From Prolixibacteraceae bacterium (lineage in GTDB: Bacteria; Bacteroidota; Bacteroidia; Bacteroidales; Prolixibacteraceae), in contig JAOARB010000013.1 in assembly GCA_025210775.1 (NCBI GenBank), positions 1 through 64,000 on the forward strand: 64,000 nucleotides of DNA. The letters run 5' to 3'. The notes beneath the pieces are model-generated. The model searched no databases. It was not told the origin of the DNA and was given only the letters and a program-made list of their open reading frames with translations. Shown piece after piece: positions 43,334 through 52,270 of this stretch (its first letter is position 1; each line of letters opens with the position of its first letter). The position numbers were made by a program, and so were the translations under genes.

Positions 43334-44701
43334 TTATGAAAGACTTTTTGCAATCTTCTCTGCATTGTTAATACAGTCAGAAACACTATTTCCTCCAACA
43401 AAATTACCTGATATAATAAAGTTTGGATTGGCAAGATGAAAAAGGTCTAGCTCTTTCTTGAAATCCATATAGCCTAAATTGTATTGTGGAATAGCTCTTT
43501 CCCTAAGCTTAAAACATTTGGTCTTAGGTTCTCCATCAATCATCATGATCTCAGAAAATTCTTTTATCGTTTCATTTACCCATTTCCTTAGATCATTCTG
43601 TAGTATCTCTTGATTTCTACTCCCTCCCAGAAATAATGTAAAAGAAGCATGATCTTTCGGTGCTCTATGGTCAAATATGGTACTGCTCCATAATGCTCCT
43701 AGATATTTTAGTCTTGCTTTTTCTGGAACAAGAAAACCAAAACTGTCTAGTTTTCTTCCTATTTGCTCTTTATGGTATCCCAAGTTTAAGGTCGCAACAG
43801 GTGGATAAAATATATTGTCTAACTCTTTTGACAAAGAAGGAGACATGGTTGAAAGTAATTTCGATAATTTATATGCAGGAAGCGTCGAAATGAGCTTCTT
43901 GGCCTTAACCAAATAATCCTTATCGTCTTTTGTGTAGGTGATGATATAACCAGATTCTACCTTCTCTATTTTAGTTACTTTACTCTTAAGAATTAGTTGA
44001 GGTGATAATTTCTTCGCAATACGTTTAGGAAGTTGATTCATCCCTTTCTGAAGAGACATAATGTTCTTAGATGGTTTGAAAGCACCGTTTTTATATGCCT
44101 TACGTTTTGCTTTGATTGTATGGTATGATCCTTTAATAACCGATCCATGTTCTGTTTCCATGGCAGCCATTTCAGGATAAGCCGCTTGCATACTAAGATC
44201 TTTAGGATCTCCTGCATATACACCAGCCACCAAAGGATTCAGTGTGTAATCTAGAAACTCTTGTCCAAAACGACGAGTGACAAAATCTTTCATCGTTTCA
44301 TCTTCTTTTTCCTTACGTGGAGAAATAAATGGTTCTTTTAATACACGACATTTAGACTTAAAAGAAAGTAATTTAGTGAAGATATACGATAGAGGGCCAT
44401 CTAGAGCATGTATCTCTTGGTCTCTGTATAGGTATTTCTTGGAAGCATTCTTGTTTGCAATTAGAAGCTGATCTTCCAATTCAGCCCATTGGATAAGTTT
44501 TTGAAATGATTCGTATTTTTCTACTGTTGAATTGGCTGAAAAGTCAAAGGTGAAGCCATCAATTTCTTTTGATGATAAGACGCCTCCTACTTTGTCTCTT
44601 TTTTCCAATATCAGAGTTTCTTTTCCTTGTTTGTTTAAAAAAGCTGCAGTAGATAAACCAGAGATTCCCGCTCCAAGAATCACTATCTCATATGAATCCA
44701 T
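43334..44701 (-). CDS. hemG: Protoporphyrinogen oxidase, FAD-dependent (HemY type)
   Basis: 455 residues with an N-terminal FAD-binding 'IVILGAGISGLSTAAFL', 'LEKRDKVGGVL' and a C-terminal 'NPNFIISGNFVGGNSVSDCI' FAD motif. 'NPLVAGVYAGDPKDLSM' near residue 165 is diagnostic of PPOX rather than other amine oxidases. It converts protoporphyrinogen or coproporphyrinogen to the porphyrin in haem synthesis. Other haem genes are not adjacent. The enzyme type normally uses oxygen, which contrasts with the many oxygen-sensitive enzymes nearby. Confidence 0.92.
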   Translation of the reverse strand: MDSYEIVILGAGISGLSTAAFLNKQGKETLILEKRDKVGGVLSSKEIDGFTFDFSANSTVEKYESFQKLIQWAELEDQLLIANKNASKKYLYRDQEIHALDGPLSYIFTKLLSFKSKCRVLKEPFISPRKEKEDETMKDFVTRRFGQEFLDYTLNPLVAGVYAGDPKDLSMQAAYPEMAAMETEHGSVIKGSYHTIKAKRKAYKNGAFKPSKNIMSLQKGMNQLPKRIAKKLSPQLILKSKVTKIEKVESGYIITYTKDDKDYLVKAKKLISTLPAYKLSKLLSTMSPSLSKELDNIFYPPVATLNLGYHKEQIGRKLDSFGFLVPEKARLKYLGALWSSTIFDHRAPKDHASFTLFLGGSRNQEILQNDLRKWVNETIKEFSEIMMIDGEPKTKCFKLRERAIPQYNLGYMDFKKELDLFHLANPNFIISGNFVGGNSVSDCINNAEKIAKSLS

Positions 44702-44729
44702 GTGATATTATACGTTGAATGTTGAAATA

Positions 44730-44737
44730 CAAATATA
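44730..44737 (-). promoter_or_regulatory. -7 box of hemG
   Basis: Minus strand TATATTTG matches TAnnTTTG about 30 bases before the hemG ATG. Confidence 0.5.
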
Positions 44738-44845
44738 GTGGTTGTTTGAATATATCTGACACAATAAGATCATAATTTTTATCAAGGTCTCCTTTTTGAA
44801 TATAAGAATGTGTGAAAAGTATGATTGTATATTACATTATGGAAC

Positions 44846-44890
44846 GAAAAATCCCCATATCACTATCGTTATCATAGGATATGAGGATTT
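44846..44890 (-). terminator. Terminator of the DUF2147 gene
   Basis: AATCCCCATATC (44850-44861) pairs with GATATGAGGATT (44878-44889) with one mismatch; on the minus strand TTTTTCG follows the stem. Confidence 0.7.
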
Positions 44891-44923
44891 CTTTTATATT
44901 GAAATTAACTTCTTTTAGAATAA

Positions 44924-45346
44924 TTATTGTTTTCTTACCCACGTTTGGGTTCTATAGAAGAAGCCAATATATCCACGTACTTGTAGTTTGCCGTTCTCTT
45001 CCCACAAACGTACATCATATTTCTTTCCTGTTTCTGGATCTAATAATGCTTTATCTTTTGACCAAGTATCGTCGTCTAATGACAATCCATCTACAATTAC
45101 AAGTCCAATTACTGGTTTATTATGAAGGTCTCCTTTACACTCCTTACATATTGGGTTGTAGTTGGGATCATCATTATATAAACCGATTACTTGTCCGTAT
45201 AGCTTACCATTTTTAATTGTAAATTCAATATCGGATTTAGGCTTATTTGTTTTGTCATCAATAGTTTGCCATACACCTGTTATATCCTTTGCCAATAGGG
45301 GAAAGCTAAGGAAAAAACAGATAAATATAAAAATACTACGTTTCAT
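44924..45346 (-). CDS. DUF2147 secreted protein
   Basis: 140 residues with a signal peptide (SIFIFICFFLSFPLLA, cleavage after about residue 19). The mature part is the DUF2147 beta-barrel: 'ITGVWQTIDDKTNKPKSDIEF' split over its first strands, 'GKLYGQVIGL', 'ICKECKGD', 'DDDTWSKDKALLDPETGKKY' and 'LQVRGYIGFFYRTQTW'. The two cysteines in ICKEC could pair or bind metal. Such proteins are periplasmic or secreted and of unknown function. It is a single gene. Confidence 0.92.
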   Translation of the reverse strand: MKRSIFIFICFFLSFPLLAKDITGVWQTIDDKTNKPKSDIEFTIKNGKLYGQVIGLYNDDPNYNPICKECKGDLHNKPVIGLVIVDGLSLDDDTWSKDKALLDPETGKKYDVRLWEENGKLQVRGYIGFFYRTQTWVRKQ

Positions 45347-45870
45347 ATTCTTTCTTTTTGAGTGTTTTTCAAAATTTTAATGACAGCAAAATAGTAAAAA
45401 AATAATTAAACTCTTACTATCCTTTTTGAGTCGTGAATTTATGTTAATATATAAGGGCATGTGGTTTTAATGTCTTGAACTATAGGTTTGTATGGCTGAA
45501 ATATTGATATAGGCATCATTGTTTGGTGTTGAGTATTTATTGATCTATAGTGTTATATATATTGCTGTACTTCTGTTTTTTATGCAGGTAATATGATTGC
45601 CTTGTTAGAATTATTCCTAAGATGATCCTAAATCGTTGATTAAGTAAATAATAGAGAGTTAGTTCTTTTGAAGGAAGTGCTTGAAAATAAAGATTGTATG
45701 CGAATAAAAGTAATCGTTCGAATTTTAAAGATAAAGAATATTAAAATCTTTGATTGTTGAAAATAGATTGGTTTATAGTTATTTAAGACGTTTCTCTTAC
45801 TATTTAATGATTTGAGTTAAATACTCTTCTTGATGATAAAACAATTCATATGTTATAATTATTTTGTAAA
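45347..45870. other. AT-rich gap, nothing recognised
   Basis: About 520 bases between the DUF2147 promoter side and the korAB terminator. Many stop codons in all frames, no repeat shared with the rest of the window, and no strong hairpin before 45871. Confidence 0.5.
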
Positions 45871-45911
45871 CAAAAAAAGAGAACAGCTCAAGATAGAGCC
45901 ATTCTCTTTTA
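45871..45911 (-). terminator. Terminator of korAB
   Basis: On the minus strand AAAAGAGAA..GCTC pairs with GAGC..TTCTCTTTT, followed by TTTGTTT. It lies about 20 bases after the korB stop. Confidence 0.85.
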
Positions 45912-45931
45912 TATTGTTTTCGTTATTGAGA

Positions 45932-46954
45932 CTATTTTACTTCCCAAGTGTTACCTGCGAATAATAGATCTTCAACACACTTAACTTTTGCTGTTTCTTT
46001 TACTTCCTTAATTTGAGCTTCCATACATTCATCGTATACAAGATCTTTTACTTTACGGATTACACCAAAAGCTACAGGATATTCAGGTAATTTCATCTCA
46101 ATAAGTTGTTGATGAATAAAACCATCTGCATCTCCTGCATCATGAACAAGGATATCTTCCATTGTTACACCGTTTTCTCCGATGACAGCAACTTCTAGTT
46201 TACCTTTTTTGTTAAGAATAATACCTTTGTTTTTCTCTTTACCGAAAACCATAGGTTTACCATCTTCTAAGAATAGTTGACGGTCTTCTTTGTGTTTAGG
46301 ATCAGTGATTTCACTGTGGATATTGTGGTTGTAGATAACACAGTTTTGAAGAACCTCTACTACAGAAGTCCCTTTGTGTCCTGCTGCTTCTACAAAAATA
46401 TCATGACTCTTTTTAACGTTGTTGTCAATGGTACGAGCGAAGAATGTTCCTCTTGCACCTAGAACCAATTTACCTGGAGTAAAAGGGTCTTCTACAGTAC
46501 CAAAAGGAGAAGTCTTAGTTACCTTACCACGATCACAAGTAGGAGAGTATTGTCCTTTTGTTAAACCATAGATCTTGTTGTTAAAAAGAACAACATTAAG
46601 GTCGATGTTACGACGAACCATGTGAATAAAGTGGTTACCACCAATTGCTAAAGCATCACCATCACCAGTAATTTCCCATACAGATAGGTCTGGATTTGCA
46701 CTCTTTAATCCTGATGCTACTGCAGCTGCTCTACCGTGGATAGTATGGAATCCATAGGTATTCATATAGTAAGGGAAACGAGATGAACATCCAATTCCTG
46801 AAACTACGGCATACTTCTCCATTGGAACAGCAAGTGTAACCATTGCTTTCTGGATAGAGTTAATAATGGCATGATCACCACAACCTGGACACCAACGAAT
46901 TTCGTTTGGTGATTTTAGGTCTTTAATTGTATATTGAGTATTGTTTTCTAACAT
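45932..46954 (-). CDS. korB: 2-oxoacid:ferredoxin oxidoreductase, beta subunit
   Basis: 340 residues of the thiamine-diphosphate-binding beta subunit: 'IRWCPGCGDHAII' near the start (cluster and TPP region), 'GIGCSSRFPYYMNTYGFHTIHGRA', the TPP motif 'GDGDALAIGGNHFIHMVRRN' and 'NNKIYGLTKGQYSPT'. With KorA it oxidises 2-oxoglutarate (or a related 2-oxoacid) to the CoA ester and reduces ferredoxin. Its start overlaps the 3' end of korA by seven bases, a sign of translational coupling. The substrate cannot be proved from sequence alone. Confidence 0.95.
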   Translation of the reverse strand: MLENNTQYTIKDLKSPNEIRWCPGCGDHAIINSIQKAMVTLAVPMEKYAVVSGIGCSSRFPYYMNTYGFHTIHGRAAAVASGLKSANPDLSVWEITGDGDALAIGGNHFIHMVRRNIDLNVVLFNNKIYGLTKGQYSPTCDRGKVTKTSPFGTVEDPFTPGKLVLGARGTFFARTIDNNVKKSHDIFVEAAGHKGTSVVEVLQNCVIYNHNIHSEITDPKHKEDRQLFLEDGKPMVFGKEKNKGIILNKKGKLEVAVIGENGVTMEDILVHDAGDADGFIHQQLIEMKLPEYPVAFGVIRKVKDLVYDECMEAQIKEVKETAKVKCVEDLLFAGNTWEVK

Positions 46955-48804
46955 GACAATGATCCCTCCATTTCTTTAAGGACACGTTTTTTAATTTCAT
47001 CATTTGTGAATGGTAATCCTTCAAGTTTATTCAACTTGTCATATTTAAACTCTGGCAATTTATCTCTTAGATAAGAAGCAAATTGACCATTGTTTAGCTC
47101 ACAAACAATAATTTTCTTGTATTTAGAAAAGATCTCTTCTGTGTTTTTAGGAAGAGGTTGGATATAGTTAAAGTGTGCCAAAGATACATCAATACCTTCT
47201 GCGCGTAATTCACGAACACTACTTAATAAGTGACCATGTGTTCCTCCCCATCCTACAAGAAGTACTTCACCACCTTCTTTATTTCCATATACATCTAGAT
47301 CTGGAATAATTTCAGCAACTCGGTTTACTTTCTCTTGACGAATAAAACTCATCTTTTGGTGATTTGCTGGATCGTGGCTAACGTTACCATCTAATCCTTT
47401 TTCAAGTCCACCAATACGATGTTCAAAACCTTTCATTCCTGGGTATGCCCATTCGCGAGCTAGAGTTTTTTCATCACGTTTGTATGGTTGATACGTTTCT
47501 GCATCATGTGCATGAGATGGAGTAATGTCTGGAAGTTCCGACATACGAGGCAATCTCATTGGTTGGCTACCATTTCCTAGGAAACCATCTGTTAATAAGA
47601 TTACTGGTGTCATTCTTTCCATTGCTATTTTACTAGCCATATATGCATAGTAGAAACAGTCTGAAGGAGAAGAAGCAGAGATAACCACCATTGGTGATTC
47701 ACCGTTTCTTCCATATAGCGCTTGAAGAAGATCTGATTGTTCTGTCTTTGTTGGTAGTCCTGTTGATGGTCCTCCACGTTGAACGTTGATTACAACAATA
47801 GGAAGTTCAGCCATCACTGCTAGACCCATTGCTTCTGATTTTAGTGCAAGACCTGGACCAGAAGTAGAGGTAACAGCAAAATGACCTGCAAAAGATGCTC
47901 CGATAGTAGTACAAATACCAGCAATCTCATCTTCTGCTTGGAATGATTTTACACCTAGATCTTTACGAGCAGCTAATTCTTGAAGAATATCAGTTGCTGG
48001 AGTAATTGGATAAGAACCAATAAATAATGGCTTCTTAGCTTTCTCTGCAGCAGCAAGGATACCCCATGCAGTTGCTTGGTTACCGTGAACTGTTCGATAT
48101 GTTCCTCTTTCGATTGGTGCAGGGTTAACTACATAACGAGGAGTCATATGTTGCATGTTCATACCATAATTGAATCCATCATGTAACACTTTTAGGTTTG
48201 CTTCTACCACTTTAGGTTTTTTAGCAAATTTCTTAGTGATGAAAGATTCAATATAATCTAGAGGTCGGTTAAACATCCAACACACTAGTCCTAGAGCAAA
48301 CATATTCTTCGAACGAAGAATAGACTTGTTGTCTAACCCAAATTCTTTCAAACTTTCCTTAGTAAGATTTGAGATAGGCACCGCTAGCTTTCTATAATCA
48401 TGAAGATTTAACTCTTCGAAGGGATCTGACGTTTTAAATTCAGCTTTAGCAAGATTCTTCTCAGTAAAACTGTCAGCGTCATAAATAATGGTTCCTTGTA
48501 GACGAATAAACTTAGCATTCGCTTTGATTGCTGCAGGATTCATTGCAACCAGCACATGTGCTAAATCCCCAGGTGTATTGATGCGGTTAGCACCAAAATG
48601 AACTTGGAAACCTGATACACCACCAACAGTTCCTTGTGGTGCGCGAATTTCCGCAGGGAAGTCAGGAAATGTTGCGATATCATTTCCGTGTAAAGCAGAT
48701 GCGTCTGAAAATAGTGTTCCTGTTAACTGCATCCCATCTCCAGAGTCTCCAGAGAATCGGATTGCAACTTCGTCCAATTCTATAATTTTAGCTTCGGTAG
48801 ACAT
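46948..48804 (-). CDS. korA: 2-oxoacid:acceptor oxidoreductase, alpha subunit (fused gamma-alpha)
   Basis: 618 residues. The N-terminal 190 residues are the gamma domain ('IRFSGDSGDGMQLTG', 'PAEIRAPQGTVGGVSGFQVHFG'); from about 225 on is the alpha domain with the TPP-pyrimidine region ('GNQATAWGILAAAEKA', 'YPITPATDILQELA', 'STSGPGLALKSEAMGLA', 'QRGGPSTGLPTKTEQSDL'). This fused form is typical of Bacteroidota KorA. The reaction feeds low-potential electrons to ferredoxin and can run in reverse for CO2 fixation in a reductive TCA branch. Confidence 0.95.
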   Translation of the reverse strand: MSTEAKIIELDEVAIRFSGDSGDGMQLTGTLFSDASALHGNDIATFPDFPAEIRAPQGTVGGVSGFQVHFGANRINTPGDLAHVLVAMNPAAIKANAKFIRLQGTIIYDADSFTEKNLAKAEFKTSDPFEELNLHDYRKLAVPISNLTKESLKEFGLDNKSILRSKNMFALGLVCWMFNRPLDYIESFITKKFAKKPKVVEANLKVLHDGFNYGMNMQHMTPRYVVNPAPIERGTYRTVHGNQATAWGILAAAEKAKKPLFIGSYPITPATDILQELAARKDLGVKSFQAEDEIAGICTTIGASFAGHFAVTSTSGPGLALKSEAMGLAVMAELPIVVINVQRGGPSTGLPTKTEQSDLLQALYGRNGESPMVVISASSPSDCFYYAYMASKIAMERMTPVILLTDGFLGNGSQPMRLPRMSELPDITPSHAHDAETYQPYKRDEKTLAREWAYPGMKGFEHRIGGLEKGLDGNVSHDPANHQKMSFIRQEKVNRVAEIIPDLDVYGNKEGGEVLLVGWGGTHGHLLSSVRELRAEGIDVSLAHFNYIQPLPKNTEEIFSKYKKIIVCELNNGQFASYLRDKLPEFKYDKLNKLEGLPFTNDEIKKRVLKEMEGSLSC

Positions 48805-48928
48805 AATTGGATATTTATTTAAAATTGTGGCATTTTGCCTTTAGTTTTCTGTTTTATTGCACAAAAAAGTGACAATATGATATTTTTCATGTGTGATTCA
48901 TGTCATATTGATCTTCCTTTGTCTAACG

Positions 48929-48936
48929 CAAAGTTA
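48929..48936 (-). promoter_or_regulatory. -7 box of korAB
   Basis: Minus strand TAACTTTG fits TAnnTTTG, about 125 bases before the korA start, so the transcript would have a long leader. Confidence 0.45.
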
Positions 48937-48989
48937 AGTATAAATGTTAAATATTCATTCTTAAAAAAGTCATGATTTCTAGATTTTTT

Positions 48990-48997
48990 TAAATTTG
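48990..48997 (+). promoter_or_regulatory. -7 box of the gamma carbonic anhydrase gene
   Basis: TAAATTTG fits TAnnTTTG and is about 27 bases before the start codon. Confidence 0.45.
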
Positions 48998-49023
48998 TTA
49001 CCAATTTAAAAACATTATACATT

Positions 49024-49542
49024 ATGACTATATTACGTAAGCTCAAAGGTAAAACACCTAAAGTTGGAAAAGACTGTTTTTTGGCAGAAAATGCAACAAT
49101 TATTGGTGATGTCGAAATGGGAGACGGTTGTAGTATCTGGTATGGTGCAGTTTTAAGAGGAGATGTTCACTCTATTCGTTTGGGTAACAATGTGAACGTT
49201 CAAGATAATGCTGTGATCCATGCTACCTATAAGAAGTCTCCAACCAATATTGGAAACAATGTTTCTATTGCTCATGGAGCTGTTGTGCATGGTTGTACTA
49301 TTCAAGATAATGTCTTGATTGGAATGAATGCTGTCGTTTTAGATGATGCTGTGATTGAACCTAATGCTATTGTTGCTGCTGGTGCTGTGGTTACTAAAGG
49401 TACTGTGGTTACTTCTGGTTCTGTTTATGCTGGTTCTCCTGCTAAAAAGATAAAAGAGCTTAGCCCTGAGTTATTAGAAGGTGAAATTCATCGTATTGCT
49501 AATAGCTATGCAATGTATGCTAGCTGGTATACTGAAGAGTAG
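49024..49542 (+). CDS. Gamma carbonic anhydrase family protein
   Basis: 172 residues of left-handed beta-helix hexapeptide repeats ('ATIIGDVEMGDGCSIWYGAV', 'GNNVNVQDNAVIHAT', 'IGNNVSIAHGAVVHGCTI'). The three zinc-binding histidines of the family fit His in 'VIHA', 'IAHGA' and 'VVHGC', and the Arg-Asp 'LRGDVHSIRLG' motif is present. Family members hydrate CO2 or act as acyl/metal-binding trimers, and true activity is not certain. It lies divergent from korAB, whose reaction handles CO2. Confidence 0.93.
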   Translation: MTILRKLKGKTPKVGKDCFLAENATIIGDVEMGDGCSIWYGAVLRGDVHSIRLGNNVNVQDNAVIHATYKKSPTNIGNNVSIAHGAVVHGCTIQDNVLIGMNAVVLDDAVIEPNAIVAAGAVVTKGTVVTSGSVYAGSPAKKIKELSPELLEGEIHRIANSYAMYASWYTEE

Positions 49543-49597
49543 TTGAATGCGATTACCATATATATAGTATAAGAATTTTTACTTTATATATTGGAGA

Positions 49598-49636
49598 AGA
49601 AGATAGTATGGAGTAATTCCAACTATCTTCTTTTTA
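49598..49636. terminator. Terminator between gamma carbonic anhydrase and amtB
   Basis: AGAAGATAGT (49598-49607) pairs perfectly with ACTATCTTCT (49622-49631), followed by TTTTT. The A-rich other side is weak, so it mainly serves the rightward gene, though it may also end amtB. Confidence 0.75.
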
Positions 49637-49680
49637 AGAACAAACCTAGCTTTATGATATTAATTGTTTAGTGTCATTTT

Positions 49681-50916
49681 TTAATTGTACACACTCTCAC
49701 CGTGTTCATAGACATCAAGTCCTTCTTCCTCTTCTCTTTTTGTTACTCTTAGTCCAATGGTTTTCTTTAAAGTATAAAACATGATCGTTCCTGTACTTAA
49801 GGTCCATGCAGCGACCGAACCTACTCCTATCAACTGAGTTATAAGAAGATGAAAGCTACCACTATAGATTACTCCGTTGGTTGGATCAAACACGCCAACA
49901 AGTAATGTACCAACAATTCCACATACTCCATGTACAGAAATAGCTCCAACAGGATCGTCAATGAGCAATTTCTGATCAATAATTTCCACAGCAAAAACAA
50001 GGATTATTCCAGCAATACTTCCTATGATTATCGCATCTTTAGGGGACACCACATCACATCCTGCTGTGATGGCTACGAGCCCACCTAGAGCCCCATTTAA
50101 TGTCATCGATAGAGATGGGAACTTATATCTTTTCCATGATACAAACATTGCAGCAATTGCTCCTGCAGCTGCTGATAGGTTGGTGGTGATAAAGATATGT
50201 GATATGGCATGTGCATTTTCTGATCCTTGTGCTGCCAATTGTGATCCTGGGTTGAACCCAAACCAGCCAAACCAAAGGATAAATACTCCTAGTGTACCAA
50301 GTATTAGGTTGTGTCCGGGGATTGCTTTTGCTTTTCCGTTGTATTTGCCTAATCTAGGACCAACCATTTTAGCTCCAAGGAGTCCAAGCCATGCACCTAC
50401 AGAGTGAACTACCGTAGAACCCGCAAAATCATGAAAGCCTAACTGAGAAAGCCATCCTCCTCCCCATATCCAGTGTCCCGATACAGGATAGATAACGACC
50501 CCAATAAAAAGACTAAAAACGAGATAGGTTGTAAATTTAGCTCTTTCAGCTACCGCACCAGAGACGATTGTTGCAGCCGTAGCACAAAAAACTGTTTGGA
50601 AAAATAGGAATGCCATATCTGGAATCTTGTGCCCATAATGATCTTGGAATCCAATGTCTACTGTTCCAATCCAACCCGATATGGAGGGACCAAACATAAG
50701 CCCGTATCCAATTAGCCAAAAGGCTACTGATCCAATGCTAAAGTCCATCATGTTTTTCATTAAGATATTCACAGAGTTTTTGGATCTAGTAAAACCTACC
50801 TCAACAAGTGAGAAGCCTGCTTGCATAAACATTACTAAGCAAGCACATAATAGAACCCAAACAGTATCTAGTGAATCAAATTCAGTTGGTGTTTTTGATA
50901 ATATAGTGATAAGCAT
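49681..50916 (-). CDS. amtB: Ammonium transporter AmtB
   Basis: 411 residues with eleven predicted membrane helices. The Amt signature 'HDFAGSTVVHSVGAWLGLLG' and the twin pore histidines (in VVHSVGAW and 'SVHGVCGIVG') are present, as are 'FFQTVFCATAATIVSGAVAER' elements of the pore. A short N-terminal segment precedes helix 1, 'VLLCACLVMFMQAGFSLVEVGF'. The cytoplasmic tail 'VTKREEEEGLDVYEHGE' is typical. It brings in ammonium and is gated by the PII protein encoded 28 bases upstream. Confidence 0.96.
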   Translation of the reverse strand: MLITILSKTPTEFDSLDTVWVLLCACLVMFMQAGFSLVEVGFTRSKNSVNILMKNMMDFSIGSVAFWLIGYGLMFGPSISGWIGTVDIGFQDHYGHKIPDMAFLFFQTVFCATAATIVSGAVAERAKFTTYLVFSLFIGVVIYPVSGHWIWGGGWLSQLGFHDFAGSTVVHSVGAWLGLLGAKMVGPRLGKYNGKAKAIPGHNLILGTLGVFILWFGWFGFNPGSQLAAQGSENAHAISHIFITTNLSAAAGAIAAMFVSWKRYKFPSLSMTLNGALGGLVAITAGCDVVSPKDAIIIGSIAGIILVFAVEIIDQKLLIDDPVGAISVHGVCGIVGTLLVGVFDPTNGVIYSGSFHLLITQLIGVGSVAAWTLSTGTIMFYTLKKTIGLRVTKREEEEGLDVYEHGESVYN

Positions 50917-50944
50917 ACTCTTTCGATTTTTGTTTTTGTTTTTT

Positions 50945-51301
50945 TTATTTTTCGCTACTACTCAGATAAAGAGATTGGTCTCCGTTTTCTTTGTTTCTAA
51001 TTCGTATTGCATCAATTACATCGACAACAAATATCTTTCCATCTCCGATCTCTCCTGTGGAAGCCGAATCTAATATTGCATCAATGGTGTGTTGTAGGTT
51101 TTTGTCTCTTACCACAATGGAGAGTTTCACTCTTTCTATGCTACTTGTATCATAGATGATTCCTCTGTAAGAACGTTCTTCAACAGCTTTGCCTATTCCT
51201 CTTACATCCCAGAAAGAGAAGAATTCAATACCTGCTTCATGTAATGCTTCTTTTACTTCGTCAAATTTTGTTTTGCGAATAATGGCTTCGATTTTTTTCA
51301 T
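50945..51301 (-). CDS. glnK: PII nitrogen regulatory protein
   Basis: 118 residues: 'MKKIEAIIRKTKFDEVKEAL' start, T-loop 'EERSYRGIIYDTSSIERVKL' with Tyr50 at the uridylylation place, and the B-loop region 'TGEIGDGKIFVVDV'. PII senses 2-oxoglutarate and ATP/ADP and blocks AmtB when nitrogen is plentiful. The gene precedes amtB in the usual glnK-amtB operon. The T-loop is less charged than in E. coli GlnB, and whether it is modified here cannot be told. Confidence 0.95.
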   Translation of the reverse strand: MKKIEAIIRKTKFDEVKEALHEAGIEFFSFWDVRGIGKAVEERSYRGIIYDTSSIERVKLSIVVRDKNLQHTIDAILDSASTGEIGDGKIFVVDVIDAIRIRNKENGDQSLYLSSSEK

Positions 51302-51900
51302 TTTATATGTTTTTTGTGATTTCTTTTACAGCAATAGAGTGACTGTCCAGAAAAAAGAACCTTTTTTCTGGCTATTCATGAAAATTGTCGCTTGTAGTGT
51401 GAATACCATTTCTTTCGTTAAAGAGGTGGCATTTCAGAAATGATAGACGTTTGTCTATTCTATTGATAATTCAGAAGTGACTTTATTATTCTTGGATTAG
51501 ATCTTTTTTATGATCTACTTTTTTGTCTAGAATAAGTCAAAGTAACCGAAAAAGAGGTGTTTTGTGATTATGACCCTCTTTATTTAAAGGATTACATTCG
51601 TAAAAGTAGTATTATTTCGATTGTAGGGGGTCTGAAATAGGGGGTGGTGTTTTTTGTTTTAATGTTAAATTAATATTGTACCCCGTTTTAATATAGGGGT
51701 CAACTCTATTAATATGCCTTTTTGTTTTGGAAGGGGTGTCTTTTTGATGGGTAGGTTGTAAAAAAAGAGTTCTTATAGTAATCATTATCGGAATTGTCTC
51801 CCCAAATGTGTGAAAACAGATATTTCTCACCTATCTAAATAGTACATAATTTAGTTATAACTATATTTTGGGGGTATATCAGTGTCACTTTAAATTTACT
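51302..51900. other. Non-coding stretch upstream of glnK
   Basis: Must contain the glnK-amtB promoter, although no TAnnTTTG box faces it. 51620-51750 has several AGGGG-type G tracts on the plus strand (AGGGGGTC, TAGGGGGTGG, TATAGGGGTC, GAAGGGGTG) in AT-rich DNA. No gene is seen. Confidence 0.45.
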
Positions 51901-51987
51901 TCAAGTTCATATCAAGTTCATATCATGTTTACTTATACGTTATGTCAAGTTTACTCTAGAGTGAAGTTGATATGAGCTTAATATGAC
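51901..51987. repeat. Second 11-bp-unit tandem/inverted repeat
   Basis: Two identical 11-bp units TCAAGTTCATA (51901-51911, 51912-51922) are followed by looser units TCATGTTTACT and TCAAGTTTACTC. After a CTCTAGAG centre (51954-51961) come inverted units GAGTGAAGTTGA and TATGAGCTTAA. Layout and 11-bp period resemble the palindrome at 34870 although the sequence differs. Confidence 0.6.
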
Positions 51988-52209
51988 CATGCTGTACCCA
52001 AGAGATGGGGGTTATGTTGATTTAAGAATAAATTAAGCAATATTTGTTGGGGATTGAGAAATTATCTGTCCCTGTTTCATAAAGTGACAAATGAGGTTTG
52101 GATATTTTTTCTGATCAGGGATTAGATAAAAAGTCTCTGAATATGGGTAATGGGGCAAATGGTTTGTTGTAGGGATGGCTTAATTTGATATGAGTTCTGT
52201 TCAAAAGAA
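51988..52209. other. Rest of the glnK-arsF gap, nothing recognised
   Basis: About 220 bases of AT-rich DNA with no open frame of note, between the tandem/inverted repeat and the terminator of the next gene. Confidence 0.45.
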
Positions 52210-52243
52210 CCAAGGCTCCATGATTGGTTCATGGAGCCTTGAT
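52210..52243 (-). terminator. Strong hairpin after the ArsF-like gene
   Basis: CAAGGCTCCATGA (52211-52223) pairs perfectly with TCATGGAGCCTTG (52229-52241), 13 bp with a 5-base loop. On the minus strand GTTCTTTTG follows, an imperfect T tract. Confidence 0.6.
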
Positions 52244-52270
52244 TTGAATTAATGAAATAGAAGCTTTTGA

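Noticed and set aside
50024..50407. 127-residue frame antisense to amtB
   Set aside because: Proline/alanine-rich shadow of the conserved amtB reading frame.
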